Assembly (NCBI GenBank): GCA_026075535.2
Contig: AP026549.1
Coordinates: 6,138,001-6,202,000, forward strand
Length of the DNA stretch: 64,000 nt
Source of the DNA: Tricholoma matsutake
Taxonomy: Eukaryota > Basidiomycota > Agaricomycetes > Agaricales > Tricholomataceae
Reading direction: 5' to 3'
Part shown: in pieces, positions 22,680 through 34,202 of the stretch
How positions within the stretch are numbered: position 1 is the stretch's first letter
Layout of the letters: every line of letters starts with the position of its first letter
The notes under the pieces: model-generated
Database searches by the model: none
Told to the model about the DNA's origin: nothing
What the model saw: only the letters and a program-made list of their open reading frames with translations
Translations under genes and position numbers: made by a program

Positions 22680-23656
22680 ATGATCTCATCACACGTTTGT
22701 GCCAGGCAACCAATACGGGAACCGTGGTCACATAAACACCTTCTTTGGGAGCAAGCAATCGCTCTGGGGCAGGGGATAGACATTAGTACATGGAAAAACT
22801 ATGGATCTGCTCTAAACTCCTACCTGTCATTTGTCTGCATGCACAACATGCCACTAGAACCCACACCAGATACACTCAGCCTCTTCACAGTCTTCATGTC
22901 GCATCACATCAAGCCAAACTCTGTTGACACTTACCTTTCTGGCATTTGCCAGCAACTCGAGCCATATTTTCCCCATGTTCGCGAAGCCAGAAAATCACTC
23001 CTTGTTCACCGTACTCTACAAGGTTGTAAGCAACTGAGAGGGACTCCAACTATGCACAAATGAGCCCTCACTATCAAAGACCTGAACTCTGTGTGTGTGT
23101 CTTATTCCAAAAACCCAAACCATGACACAACCTTCTGTTCTGCGCCCAGCTCTGTATAGGCTTCTTTGCCCTGATGCGCCTAGGCAAGCTAACCTGGCCT
23201 GAGGATAAGGACCTCAGAGACCCCCGAAAGCTCACAAAACAAAGCTCGGTCATCATCAACAACAGCTTCTTTCAGTTTTTCTTGCCCAGTCACAAGGCTG
23301 ACAAGTTCTTTGAAGGAAACATCGTCATTGTATGCCTGAACCCCTTTCCTTGCAATCCAATGGCATTATTCGAAAGCTACTTGTGATCCCATGATCACCT
23401 GTTTCCCTGCTCGTTCCCTCTATGGCTAATGGTGAATGGCTCAGTCCCAACAAGGTCTTTCTTCATGCGTCACCTATGCCTCTTCTTTCAGAAGGACATT
23501 GGTGGACAGTCAATGAGGGCAGGAGGTGCAACCTCCTTAGCAGAGAATGGAGTAGCACCTCATATCATCCAAGGGATTGGTAGATGGGCATCTGGGGCTT
23601 GGCACATATACATACAAAAGCACCCTGTGCTGCTGCAGGCGATGCTTCACACTTAA
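22680..23656 (+). pseudogene. tyrosine recombinase of the DIRS/Ngaro-like element
   Basis: Site-specific recombinase that would integrate the element's DNA circle. The N-terminal SAM-like core-binding domain (22680-23063) is intact in frame: STWKNYGSALNSYLSFV, PDTLSLFTVFMSHHIKP, VDTYLSGICQQLEPYFP. After a TGA near 23061 and frame changes, the catalytic domain continues: FFALMRLGKLTWP (first Arg), FFLPSHKADKFFEGN, then in frame 23429-23656 QSMRAGGATSLAENG (second Arg), IGRWAS and the nucleophile Tyr in AWHIYIQKHP (codon 23609-23611). All visible catalytic positions are kept but the frame is broken at least three times. Confidence 0.82.
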
Positions 23657-23815
23657 CCAACAGGCACATTTGCTTTTTCTCTCAGGACTTGATGGACTTG
23701 TATTCATGCTCCTCACATCGTACACTTCATCTTTTTCTTACTCTTGCCTTTTCTTTGGACAACTCCCAATCTCTCTTCAGACTTCCCCTTCCAAATGTAT
23801 AGCCTTTAGGTGTAC

Positions 23816-24413
23816 CTCGAGAATACGAAATGAATTGGGCGCCTCCGATGAGCCCTTTGGGTTGTCGGGAGCGCCGTTTGACCTATTCATAATCATGCCC
23901 GTGAGAAACGAACAAATACCCTTGCTATTGGTGATCAGATTACGCACGTGAAGATTATATAATACTACTATATACGGTATATTATTCCCACCCCAGTTAG
24001 TTAGTTCAGCCCTTGAGCCGCTAAAAAAAAATCCGACCCCATGTCCCCACCCGATGTGCCGGATTCGGGTGCCGACACCCCCTTGGGCCTGAGTACTCTT
24101 AGGCGCCAATTATAACAACTTGCCACGTCATGTCAGTGCCAAGCCTTATTTGTTGTGTTAACTTTCTTGTTAACTCAGCACCACACAGTAAGAATTCCGC
24201 CGGTCTGGTTTAATAGTCGATGACCCAGCTATGGGGAGGATGGCTTGATAGTTCACCAGAGTTCTGACTGAAAAGTAGGAGTTGACAGGGACATGCATAG
24301 ATTCTTATCAGATGTAGGATTCTCCATTAGTCTAGATGAATCAAATGGTGCGTACTCAACGAGTGGGATCACGATATATTTTCGGGGACTATACCATAAA
24401 CAAGCGTACGTAC
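23816..24413. other. intergenic boundary between repeats and gene island
   Basis: Composition shifts here to sequence with more CpG. No open frame of note. Downstream region of the minus-strand gene that ends at 24414. Confidence 0.4.
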
Positions 24414-25726
24414 TTACGAGGAAGGTACAACGGTACACGTCTGGAAGTATTTCATCATCAGTCCTACCTCAACGAGCCCTCCGATAGCAGCCACTCCAAA
24501 AGGCAACAATGCGACAAATAAAACCAACCTTTTTCTCGATGAATTCAAGAAATGAGGCCACAGCGTCGAAAGGCAAGCGAAGGCGAAGAAAGAGGCTTGA
24601 TTGGCACAAACCCAAGCCATCATCCACGCCCTTTGAGGCAGAGTGCTCTGCTTCTTCTCGAATTTGGTAAGGAAGTAAAGGAGGAGGTATTGTGGAACCT
24701 GCAACAGAAGCCCACATATGAGAATCTCGACTGATGTCCATATGACCTTCGACTTCCGCTTTACAGACGACGACATTGTGACATAGCTTGACTCAGACGT
24801 CTGTCGGCCTTTTTCCACCAGCATCTCAGGCTGCCACGGGACGTCGATAGCTCCCTCGAATTTACCACCACGACTTTTCGCTTCTTCCATCACCGGAGAC
24901 GTGAGGGCGTACACGCATGCGTACTCTCCGATCCAAGCCGCACAAGTGAAATTAGCCAGTGACATGAAAGCATACGGGAATACGGAAAGGCCATATGCTG
25001 CATATCCATAGCGAAGGATCTGGTCACCTCGCGTGCGGTAAATTGTGATGCAGGAGTAGATCAGTTGGGCGACGGACAAGCCCATTTTCAACCAACTCTG
25101 AGATTTCGAAAAGCGGTATCCAACTTCGTTCCACTTGGTAGAAATGTCATCGGGGACGATGTCAGGGCTTAGCATAAGCCATCTGTACCCCTTAGGCGGC
25201 TTCATGTTGCCATAGATTGTACGAGCACCAGGCGAATGGGCGTATGGATTTTCCGCTTTCAGTGTTTCGCTGTAGAAACCAAAAGGCAGCATAAGCATAC
25301 CGGGTCTAGGCTTATTAGGGAAGCAGACCTAAAGTTTTCAGGCGGCTCTTCGCCCTGCAGTGGTTTCCATTCCTTTGATCGGCCCAACACTACCAAGGCA
25401 TTACTCGCTAGTGCTTGGGAGAGCTCGTTTTTCTGCCCCAAAGTAAAGTGGCGATAGATCAGGGCAAATGACCGCCCGAGCCCAACAAATGGAAGGAGAA
25501 AAGCAGCGAGCGTCCACTGCAGAGCGTATTCCCACTTGGCTCCTGCTGGCGTGGGAACCGTGCCGGCATGGGCAAGATAGTTGACGCCATAAAAGACGAG
25601 AATGGTCGTCCACGTGTTCGGTACGCAGACGTAACTTATGGGGGCAGAAGTAGAGGTGATTGTGAAAAAACCAAGTAGGATGGTGGTCCAAATGACTAGG
25701 TGTTTGATCATGGTCGGAGAGTGCAT
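24414..25726 (-). CDS. polytopic membrane protein, paralogue 1
   Basis: Two exons, 25726-25329 and 25269-24414, joined across a 59-bp intron (donor GTCTGC, acceptor TTTCTACAG); 417 residues. The N-terminal hydrophobic segment IWTTILLGFFTITS is a signal anchor or peptide. Further membrane segments are near TWTTILVFYGVNYLA, LAAFLLPFVGLG, the SVAQLIYSCITIY region, LSVFPYAFMSLANF, the ILICGLLLQVPQYLLLYF region, ASFFAFACLSTLW and LFVALLPFGVAAIGGLV. Conserved landmarks shared with paralogue 2: LAHAGTVPTPAGAKW, ALASNALVVL, ARTIYG, YGYAAYGLSV, YALTSPVMEEAK. I recognise it as a fungal multi-pass membrane family but know no function. The stop overlaps a GTAAGTACG donor-like sequence, so a short extra 3' exon is possible. 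Same intron position as paralogue 2. Confidence 0.85.
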
Positions 25727-26125
25727 TATGGGAGTGAACCTGTGCGGTAGAGTATGAATGACAAGCAGAGGTGTAGGGTTGATGAAGTTATCGGATGAGG
25801 CTTAAAGTTTAAGTACCCTGCAGGCGTGCGGAGAAGAGTGTCGTAGGTCGGACGCAGAAGTACTGTCAGTAAGGTGTGTGTGAGGGCTATGTAGTAGTAC
25901 TACTCAGTGCGACAAGATTGGTTTAATCTTATATTGCTGTTATCATGATGTACCATATATGCACCTGAGCGTCAATTTCGGTTTTGGCTCGTATCACAGG
26001 AACAAGTGTCAAGTAGCGCTTAAAACCACGCTTCCTGATAGACGCCAAACATTAATAACGATCGTGGTATGTGTGTAATCATACTTAGACTTGCAGGTGA
26101 CATACATTGAGTGCGAAGCGTGAAA
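25727..26125. other. intergenic, divergent promoter region
   Basis: Upstream of paralogue 1. No gene and no clear motif. Confidence 0.4.
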
Positions 26126-26284
26126 CACATCGGGATGGACAGGTTTTCAAGTCAACTGAAAATCTTGCTGAAAACAATAGTTTCGGTCACGTTTCTGAAA
26201 TTAACCTAATTTCAGTATTGTGACCGAAATGATTGTTTTCGGCAAGATTTTCAGTTGATCCGAAAACTTGCTGCTCCCGATGTG
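26126..26284. mobile_element. small foldback element
   Basis: 159 bp whose two halves are imperfect reverse complements: arms begin CACATCGGGA and end TCCCGATGTG and share CAACTGAAAATCTTGC, GAAAACAAT and TTTCGGTCAC. No target duplication was identified with certainty. It sits in the intergenic space between paralogue 1 and the tRNA gene. Confidence 0.65.
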
Positions 26285-26554
26285 AAAGAAGTCTTCCAAT
26301 GGACGGACCATGATTGGTGGCCGGGGATAGATTGACACTGACAACCCATCTGGCAGTGCAAAAAGCCTTGAGGCTTCCACGAGTTGGACCTCAAGCTACT
26401 TATGACACTTTATTTTTCTCGTGGATGACCGTCATACCAGTGAAATGACTAATATCGAGACTCGCAGATCAGTGGACAGAAATGGTGATAGATCAGAGAT
26501 TCTGATATCGAGGTTCGTTGTGTAGAGATGGAACCCAGTGAATAACAATTGTAT

Positions 26555-26639
26555 GGGCACATGGTGTAGTTGGTTATCACGCCCGCTTAGCATCTATGCG
26601 GCTTGCGGGCGGTCCCCGGTTCAATTCCGGGTGTGTCCA
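26555..26639 (+). tRNA. tRNA-Ala(AGC) with 11-nt intron
   Basis: Full cloverleaf: acceptor GGGCACA/TGTGTCC with discriminator A, D-arm GTG...CAC, anticodon stem CCCGC/GCGGG, T-arm CCCGG-TTCAATT-CCGGG. The anticodon loop is TT-AGC-A followed by an 11-nt insert (26593-26603) and T, the canonical 37/38 intron position. Anticodon AGC (26589-26591) gives alanine. Mature length is 74 nt with discriminator. It lies 52 bp before the start codon of the next gene on the same strand. Confidence 0.93.
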
Positions 26640-26691
26640 AGTTTTGTTACTTACTTAACTTTCAATTTTGCGATGACATCACAACTCTGCA

Positions 26692-27883
26692 ATGGACCTC
26701 GACACATCCAACCCAGCTGTGCAAGATTTTCTTGCCCTAGTCCGCCTTCAAGTTCTTACTCCTCTTTCTCTTCTCCTCAATATCGCAACCGTCGTAGTCT
26801 GTGCAACAATCACCACTCCTACTATTCCACATATAGCCTACATTCACCCCACAGCTATCTCTCCAGAATTCAACTTCATCGCCGTCTATGTCCTCGCCGT
26901 ATACGTCGGTCAGATTGGGTACTGCGTGCTCCTCGTATTGGCTAGTAAACCTGAGACCAAGGTGACCTGTTGCATTTGCCTGTCATCCTTCTATCAGTCA
27001 ATTCTTATACTCCACCCAATAGCATACCCTAACAAAAGCAGTCGGTTTGTCTCTTGTATTCGCCAACTTCATAATGGGCCTTTGGGCTATCGCATGGGTC
27101 CTCCAATGGTTCCTTATCACCACAATACTCCAAGGCCTTCTTCTACTCCTCCTTCTCTACTCAAACATCGCCTTACTTGTCTACCACCCCCCCACTTTCG
27201 CTCGTCCATTCGACATGGCACTAATCCACGCCCCACTCCGTTTCTTCCTCCTCCTCCCCCTAGCCATACTGTTCCCTTACTGTCTCTTGTTCGTCCTTCC
27301 CTTTCCTTTCCACCAAGTAATTCTAACCCTTGCTCTAAACAGCATAACCCTTCATCTCGGGTTCCACCCTCCCGAACCAGGCAACCCGCCAGTGCACTAC
27401 TCCGCATGGCACGCCTGGTCCGGGTTCGCAGTGGTCATGTCCACCAACCTCCTCGCGCTCCTTGTTATCATCGTCCGGCGTGACATCGTCTGGTGCGTCG
27501 CTGCAACTTGGCTATGCATCAGCCTATGGCTCGAGACCCCTAAACCTGCACCCGTCTACGTGCGTTCAACCAAATTTGTAGTTTTAGTTCGCACATGAAA
27601 TGTTTTGGTAATGCAGATCCCTACGATAGTATTCACGGTGCTGCACCCGCTTGCGCTCTTCCTCTCTCTCATATACGTGCAGATTTATGGGAACCAGACA
27701 CGTGGAAGGGAAGGACACGTCGCTCTCCGTGGTGAGGATGACGCGTTGCATCATAATCCTGATGGTCATCAACAACAAAATGGTGAGCGGGAGGAGGGAA
27801 ATGAGAATCGAGATGCTAATGGTAACGACGGGACCCAGAGACATGGAGCGAGAGAAGTGGATGTTGAGGCTCTTTGGGGGTGA
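26692..27883 (+). CDS. polytopic membrane protein between the two paralogues
   Basis: Three exons in phase 0: 26692-26961, 27023-27559 and 27617-27883; introns of 61 bp (GTGACC to CAATAG) and 57 bp (GTGCGT to ATGCAG); 357 residues. At least six to eight hydrophobic segments, among them VLTPLSLLLNIATVVVCATI, FIAVYVLAVYVGQIGYCVLL, SLVFANFIMGLWAIAWVLQ, ILQGLLLLLLLYSNIALLV, FFLLLPLAILFPYCLLFVLP, NLLALLVIIVRRDIVW and IVFTVLHPLALFLSLIYVQI. A KPAPVY motif precedes the last membrane segment. The C-terminal 50 residues are charged (His/Asn/Glu/Arg-rich) and probably cytosolic. The architecture resembles fungal proteins of the DUF1774 type, but that is a weak guess and the function is unknown. It is unrelated in sequence to the flanking paralogues. 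Confidence 0.82.
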
Positions 27884-28977
27884 GAACGGAAAGAAACGCG
27901 TGCAAAGTGGAGCATGTATCGGTGGTTCTTGGTTATCTTATGTATAAGATCGGTATTGTATGGATCGATAGCTTGTGTACAGTACGGTATTCGCCTGTGA
28001 GTCGCATCAGCGCCAGTGTTGGTATACAAGGACTCTGGAAGAGATATCAGCACGAACCTTCTCGCCCAACTGTTATTTTCCGTCACTTGAGTCACATGGC
28101 ACTTGCGGCGTTGTTCGGCCGAAAGTGACCAATAGTAGCGTGGGACATGGATAATCGCGATTATGTAAGAATCACAGAGTCTACGATTATTTGACGTGCT
28201 TACATTTTTGCTTATATCACGCAGAAGATCATAGATCTGTCAAAATAATCGTGTCCATCTCGATAATCATCACGGTCAAGGTGACTTTGCTGACACGATT
28301 TTTGATTCATAATCATCCAATAATCGCACTATTAATCATACATTAATCGCCCTCCTTTGACTGCTACTAAGTATTATATACCTCTAAATGCAAAGTTTAG
28401 CCCTGTGATAGCGAAATTGAAGCGTCAGCTGTTGGTCAGCTGCAAAAAAAATAATGTAGAGGTAGTGTCGAGATTAACCTCCCGGGCCACTATGATTTTG
28501 GTTCGAAACAGTGTTATGGAATATAGAAGATGCAGATTCTAAAAGCTTGGGCTGGCCAAACCTCCCGCGGCATTCACATAAAGTTTGAAGCTTATAAGTG
28601 CTGTGACTGACGGCAGATGATACGAAGTTAGAATAGTACCTTATTGATATGCACCTATGTAACTGAATACTAAGGAATAAATCCTCGACGCACCATTTGA
28701 ACGGATATACGAAATTATATGTGATATAACTCGTGTGTGAAGGGGGAATGTAGGATAGAAGGCAAAGTAACAGGAAAATGCCAAGGCCCTCAACATCCGA
28801 GTCAACAAACTCCCCACATGTATACATCTATTGTAAGTATGTTTTGTTGTAAGATTCCCATCATTGTATATTTCGTCGTAAGATTCTCGTCCTCGTGAAT
28901 CATCGTACGTCGTTTGTAGACCTGGCACCAATATATGTATGCATTAGAGCACTCACTGCTTCTGGAGCACATCATGG
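27884..28977. other. intergenic region of the gene island
   Basis: 3' sides of the plus-strand gene and of paralogue 2. AT-rich, with many ATAATCG words at 28150-28345. No gene recognised. Confidence 0.4.
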
Positions 28978-30277
28978 TCAACACAACTCGGATTGGCCGA
29001 GTGACTTCATCATCATTCCTACCTGCACGAGCCCTCCAATAGAAGCCACTCCCAACGGCAGGAACACGCCGGACAAGATCATCCTATTCTTGTTCAAATT
29101 CAAGAACTGAGGCCACAACGTCGAGATGCAGGCAAAGGGGAAGAAAGCGAATTGATTGGCGGAAGCCCACCCCATCATCCATGCCCTTTGAGCGACAGTG
29201 CTATGCTTTTTCTCGAATTTGGTGAGGAAGTAAAGTAAAATGTACTGTATAACCAGCACGAGAACCCCGGATATGACAATCTTGATCAACGTCCTTATAA
29301 CCGATATTGGCCTCCTCGCGGTAGAGCTCGACGTAGATGTCTGTACACTGCCGTTCGACGAGTTAGACTTCCATTGAACGTCAATAGCTCCAACAAATCT
29401 TCCACGACGAGCTTTCGCTTCCTCCATCACCGGAGACGTGAGTGCGTACACACATGGGTATTGTCCGACCAAAGCCGCACAAATGAAATTAGCCAGTGAC
29501 ATGAAGGTATATGGGATTACGGAAAGTCCGTATGCTGCATACCCATATTGATCGATCTGGCTACCTCGCGTGCGGTAGATTGAGATGCAGGAGTACACCA
29601 GTTGAGCAACAGAAAGCGCCATTTTCAACCAACTTTGAGATTTTGAAAGGCGGAAATTGCAGAAGTCGTTCCATGTGTACGATGTGATATCGGCGGCTCT
29701 TTCAGGGGAAAGCATAATCCATCGATAACTCTCCTCATCAGGAAGCTCCATCTTCCCATAGATTGTACGTGCACCGCGGCCATGGGCGTACGGGTCTTCC
29801 GCTTTTAGTGTCTCGCTATGTCGACCAACACAGTCAGTATAAACAGACCGACTCTAGGTTTGTTCGAGAAGCAGACCTAAAGTTCTCAGGCCACTTCTCT
29901 CCCTCCAGCGGAATCCATCCTTTTCCTCGGGCTAACACTACCAAGGCGTTGCTCGCTAGAGCTTGGTCAAGCTCATTCTTCCCCCAAGCAAAGTGGCGAT
30001 AAATCAGGGCAACCGACCTCCCTAGTCCAACATATGGAAGGAAGAAAGCAGCGAGCGACCAATGCAAAGCGAAATCCCACTTGGCACCTGCAGGCGTAGG
30101 AACCGTTCCTGCATGGGCAAGGTAGTTTGCGCCATAAAAGATGATAATATACTGCCAAGTGATCTGAACGCAGCTGGCCCCGGAACTTATGGGGGCAGAA
30201 ATAGAGGGGATCGCAAGAAAACCGAGTAGAATGGTGGTCCAGACCACCAAGCATTTAACCACGCGTGTGGGCTGCAT
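28978..30277 (-). CDS. polytopic membrane protein, paralogue 2
   Basis: Exons 30277-29877 and 29815-28978 across a 61-bp intron (29816-29876, donor GTCTGC, acceptor CGACATAG); 412 residues. I chose the Met at 30277 because MQPTRVVKCLVVWTTILLGF aligns with the start of paralogue 1; an in-frame Met seven codons upstream (30298) is the alternative. Landmarks ANYLAHAGTVPTPAGAKW, ALASNALVVLARG, YGYAAYGLSVIPYTFMSLAN, YALTSPVMEEAKARRG, LLYFLTKFEKKHST and QRAWMMGWASANQ match paralogue 1 with the same intron position and phase, so the two arose by tandem duplication. The loop between the central membrane segments (KSNSSNGSVQTSTSSSTARR) is the most diverged part. Function unknown; likely endomembrane or plasma membrane. 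Confidence 0.86.
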
Positions 30278-32455
30278 TATCGCACTGGTGGATAGCACAG
30301 CTATAAGCTCTAATCAAAGTTGAGTTGGAATCGAGAGGCAGTATCGAGGAACTTTGTCTTGACAGTCGGACAAGGGCTCAACTTCGGTTTTGCACCCCGC
30401 AAAGCTGTAGGGATGCAGGAAAGCTTCGTGGATATGTGGGTATGCCGAAGCTGTTCACAAACCGTGCTAAAACGTGCATGTCGAAGGACACCCAAATTTT
30501 GTTCTCATGATCGTTATGTAAGGCGTCTAAATGGCTTGCGGACTGAAGAGCATCAGTGCATCAACCCTCCGTTTGATAATCACCGACGTGAACTCTGGGC
30601 GCGAAAAAAGTCGACGCGTCATCCGGTAGGACGAAGATAAGTCACGTCAAGCTTCAAGGTCCGCAAAGTAGACGCCTCGAGGTTTCCACGACCTACCCGT
30701 GATGCTTATTGCATAGGCAACAAGTTCAAATCCTTGATAAACGCATAAGCAGAAATTTCCTTATGGGCCAAAAGCGTGAATAGGTCAGTATGATAAGAGT
30801 CAAGGACTTACGGGTTTGGAGCAGAGGATTCGGAGATCGGAAGGAGACTTCGACTCCACTGCAATGAATTTGTTGACATCTCCGAAATGACGGTACTTTC
30901 CGCGGCAACCTCGAGTTCGGCCTCTCAATGAACTCTCCCTCCAATATCCAGTTGACTATGGGGGGGGGATACCTTCAAGTTAAATGGCCGATCTAGTCAT
31001 TTCAGTCAGATGAACTGCGAAGTCAAGTGCAAAGTGCTACAAAAATCGCCCTTTAAGTTGACAAATTTTGATGGCAGTGGTCAGTAGTCATGGTGTATTC
31101 ATTCAACCAACTGCTAAGCCGGGCACCGTCCTCTCTTCCTCACAAAAGACACAAATTTTCAAGTCTGTCTACGCGATCGCTATATATCAGCCTCAGGGAC
31201 AAAAAGATGTGTGGGTCCTTTGGGTTATCTTTTGAAACGGAACTAGTTTACCCTGTTTCCTTTAAAACCCGTACAATTCCCTCGTGACCCATTCGATATC
31301 ACGCTAGTCCGTCCCTGAAATAAGTGGGGGATAACGTTGACAACCACTCTACTCCACTCTAATGGTTTTCTTCTAGGTGCAGAGCCGCATAATGGATTTA
31401 GCAGGTTTCAATGATGCCTGCAAAAGGCAGAGGCCAGTGCCCTAACTAGCCCTGCTTCGTATAGCATTGACGTAGACGATCTTTTGTAGGCCCGGGATAC
31501 CGGCAGGTACGAGGTCAAGATGTATGGAAGGTTGTATAGGATTCACAGTATGGCTCGGCGGATTCCGAATTCGTGGAATTTAAAGACCACGGCGAGACAA
31601 GAGGAGGCGCGAAGTTCCTCCGCATAATTCATGCTACCTTAGGACCCATGCTGCTGTTGCCGGAATCTTGCACCGTGCGCGCAGACCAAGAGGGGTCTTC
31701 AGCCGTACGATCTTGGGTTCAACAGAGTAGCCGAGATGACAAACCTCACAAGGCGTTGTCTATTCTCGCGGTGCACCGAATGTGTTCTCACCAACAAGCT
31801 GATATGCCTCAGCATTTGTCATGACCCAATTTCTTCTGCGTCTTCGCATGAACCATGTCCTCCCGTATATCCTAACCCATCAGAATATATCCCGTCTACA
31901 CTCCTCATAACGCAGATCGGTGCAAAAGAACGTCTGCAAACGTTTTCTCTACATTTGTCGCTTCTACAGATCGTAATGCGGGTGAGCTCTCGCATGCCGA
32001 ATTAACCAATACTACCTTTTTCAGAGAACAGACAAAGCTAGTGTTAGAAGTAGACTAAGGTAGAACTGTTAGAAGTGAAATTTGGGGGTCAAAGCAGCTT
32101 CCTGCGTTTCCTGCGTTTCTGGCCGTCTGTACTACATTAGCATACACATGACCCACATGATGGATTCCCAGCATCATGATCCTAAAAGAATTGTTGCTGT
32201 CACTTGACCCTCCATGGGCGCTGTAGGGAAGCGCTGGAGCGTCTATCGGACATGATACATGATGATGAAAGCTGCTCCACCTTCCCTATTGCCATATCTA
32301 AACAGGTTCTAGTCGACAAAGCACTCCTAAATACCACCTGCCGTAGGCTGTCAACTTTAGAGATTGAATCTAGCCGTTAAGCATGGAAGCTCACTCCACG
32401 ATGGATAATCAGATTGGTTATATTTTGAGAAGCGCCTGCTGCAAGGTCTTCCAGC
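30278..32455. other. intergenic, no confident gene
   Basis: Upstream of paralogue 2. Several frames of 60-106 codons, none with a recognisable motif; 30320-30640 (106 codons) is the longest. A run of nine G lies at about 30961-30969. TTCCTGCGT is repeated at 32099 and 32108. I cannot support a gene. Confidence 0.35.
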
Positions 32456-33293
32456 TAGTGTTTAAAGGTCCAGTCCAGTCCGGTTTTTGACTTCCAAATG
32501 GGGCAACCGGCAACCACAACCAGTCTAGGACCGACCCAGATATTGGAGGACCGCAACTGGACCCTTTAGGACTGGTCCTAATCAGTCCATGGACCAAAAA
32601 AAGACTGGTTTGGACCGGTCTTTTGTTGTAAAATTTATCATGCCAAATAACCCATATGTATCTCAACAAACATGACCATTACCTTATATATATTATATTC
32701 ATGGATAGATATTGTAATGCTCTGTAGATGGATCCAACATTTAAGCAATTCCATCAAGATTTGACTGAGATATGGCCAAAACTGAAAGGACATGCATTCA
32801 AGTTGCAGTTTGCAGTTTGTAATTTGTAGTTTGTAGTTGCACTCATTTGGGCTGTTATATAAATAAAATTCCATGGTACAGATAATTAGGTGTGTTGTTG
32901 TTACTTTTATGATGTCATATAGCTGTACAAAAAAAATTATAGCTCAAGTAATAAGCATTGCAATCAAAGTTGTTCTGATACAACAAAATACTCATACAAA
33001 AATGTTTTTGGTCATATCTCAACCAATTCTTGACCGTTTTTGATGGTCCAGGGACCAAAAATGAAGTAAATATGTGTGGGAGTAAGGTCGAACATATGTT
33101 GGGACAAAAGATGGGTCGCAACCGGTTTTAACCAGTTTTTCATCGGTCCTACTATATTTTTCAAAACAAAAGACCAGCAACTGGACTGAAAAAGACTGGT
33201 CCATAAATAGACCACTGGTCCAGTCCTAATCGGTCCAGTTCAGTTCAGTTTTGGTCTTTTTTTTGGTCCTACAGACTGGACCCTTAAACACTA
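32456..33293. mobile_element. non-autonomous hAT-like element B (TAGTGTTTAAAGG family)
   Basis: 838 bp, ends TAGTGTTTAAAGGTCCAG and CTGGACCCTTAAACACTA, with perfect 8-bp duplications CTTCCAGC (32448-32455 and 33294-33301). Subterminal ACTGGTCC/GGACCGGT repeats as in elements A and C. The core (32640-33110) is unrelated to the cores of A, C or D and has no coding capacity; it contains three GCAGTTTGCAGTTTGTA-like short repeats near 32805-32835. The perfect duplication suggests a fairly recent insertion. Confidence 0.9.
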
Positions 33294-33301
33294 CTTCCAG
33301 C

Positions 33302-33564
33302 AAACAAAGTATCTATTCTGGAAGTTAATTTTTGGCCAGAGATAATCCGCGGTATTGTTCAGAGATTGACAACACATTCACCACATTTCCGTTTGCCGAC
33401 AATCTCAATGAACGCTATGGCAATGCACATTGATCCACAAACCTCCATTGATGGACACACCATGTCCTCCTCAATATTTAACCTGCGCATCCGAGTCAGA
33501 ACTCCCGATAGTCTGGACAGCGAAGACCTAGAGGAGCCCCAAATACAGCTGTGATACTAATGTC
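33302..33564. other. no recognisable gene
   Basis: Short stretch between element B and a truncated cassette copy; one 62-codon frame (33366-33554) without motifs. Confidence 0.3.
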
Positions 33565-34202
33565 ACTGTCATCATATCCCATTAGCATTGTTGTCATTGT
33601 CATCATTCCATGCACAATCCACCCCACAAGCAGTGGCTCATGAGGCTAGGTGTGGGTGCCATTTCTTCATTGTCATTGTTCCCATTTCTGGTATCCACCC
33701 TGCAAGCAGTTGCTCACAGTGGTGGCATGGGTGTGTCATTTCGCCATCGTCTTGTTGTAACACAGCTATAACCTAAAAAAGAACAAAATAAAGCATTAGT
33801 TAGTTGAAAAAGAAAAGAAAAGACAGATACCCAGGGTCCAAACAACGATTGCATCATTGGGGCCTGCATTGAGTCTTGTACAAATATATGTAAACAACAT
33901 ATTGATGATCAACAAAGATGTGACTCAGTACACACAAGGCCAAATGGCCTGTGCGCACCCCAGGGGTATATGAAGCCTCTCGTTTCTACCAGTCGAGTTG
34001 GGCTTGCCCCACATATTTAATATCTAATATGTAGTTTATTACAATTTTGTATAGATTAGTATTTATACTTTGGGCTGTTGCTCCCTCTTGGCAATGGGTA
34101 CCAGGCATGGGTCATGGGTACCCTAAGTGTGACCTGTACTCGTACCCATGAGTATCCATACCCATAACCTGCATGGGTAGGCCTAACCTGTGCAGATCCC
34201 TA
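33565..34202 (-). mobile_element. truncated cassette-bearing element (TAGGG-type end)
   Basis: Minus-strand relative of element E. Its preserved end reads TAGGGATCTGCACAGG from 34202, followed by CATGGGTA-type repeats (34100-34190). Then come one intron-like module (33773-33830, GTATCT to TTTTTTAG, with CAACTAACTAA) and two hairpins: CATGAGC/GCTTGTG (33625-33642) and CTGTGAGC/GCTTGCAG (33700-33719). The other end is missing near 33565, so no duplication can be tested. Confidence 0.6.

Larger units (their letters stand above)
17949..23815 (+). mobile_element. DIRS/Ngaro-like tyrosine-recombinase retroelement, decayed
   Basis: Order on the plus strand: Gag-like protein with zinc fingers, reverse transcriptase with RNase H, then a tyrosine recombinase. 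This is the DIRS/Ngaro order, and there is no integrase or LTR pair of its own. Short direct repeats containing CTCTCACACTCTT lie at 17963 and 18011, just before the Gag start, and may belong to the terminal repeat system. A solo LTR of a different element splits the reverse transcriptase at 20357-21736. The outer limits are approximate; the change from repeat-like to gene-like composition near 23815 sets the right limit. Confidence 0.78.

Noticed and set aside
27117..27407. 96-codon minus-strand frame
   Set aside because: Antisense shadow of exon 2 of the plus-strand membrane-protein gene.
28137..28345. ATAATCG-rich stretch as a foldback element
   Set aside because: Words recur but no paired arms or ends could be drawn.
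30320..30640. 106-codon plus-strand frame in the gene island
   Set aside because: No hydrophobic pattern, no motif, no supporting introns, and overlapping frames of similar length on both strands.
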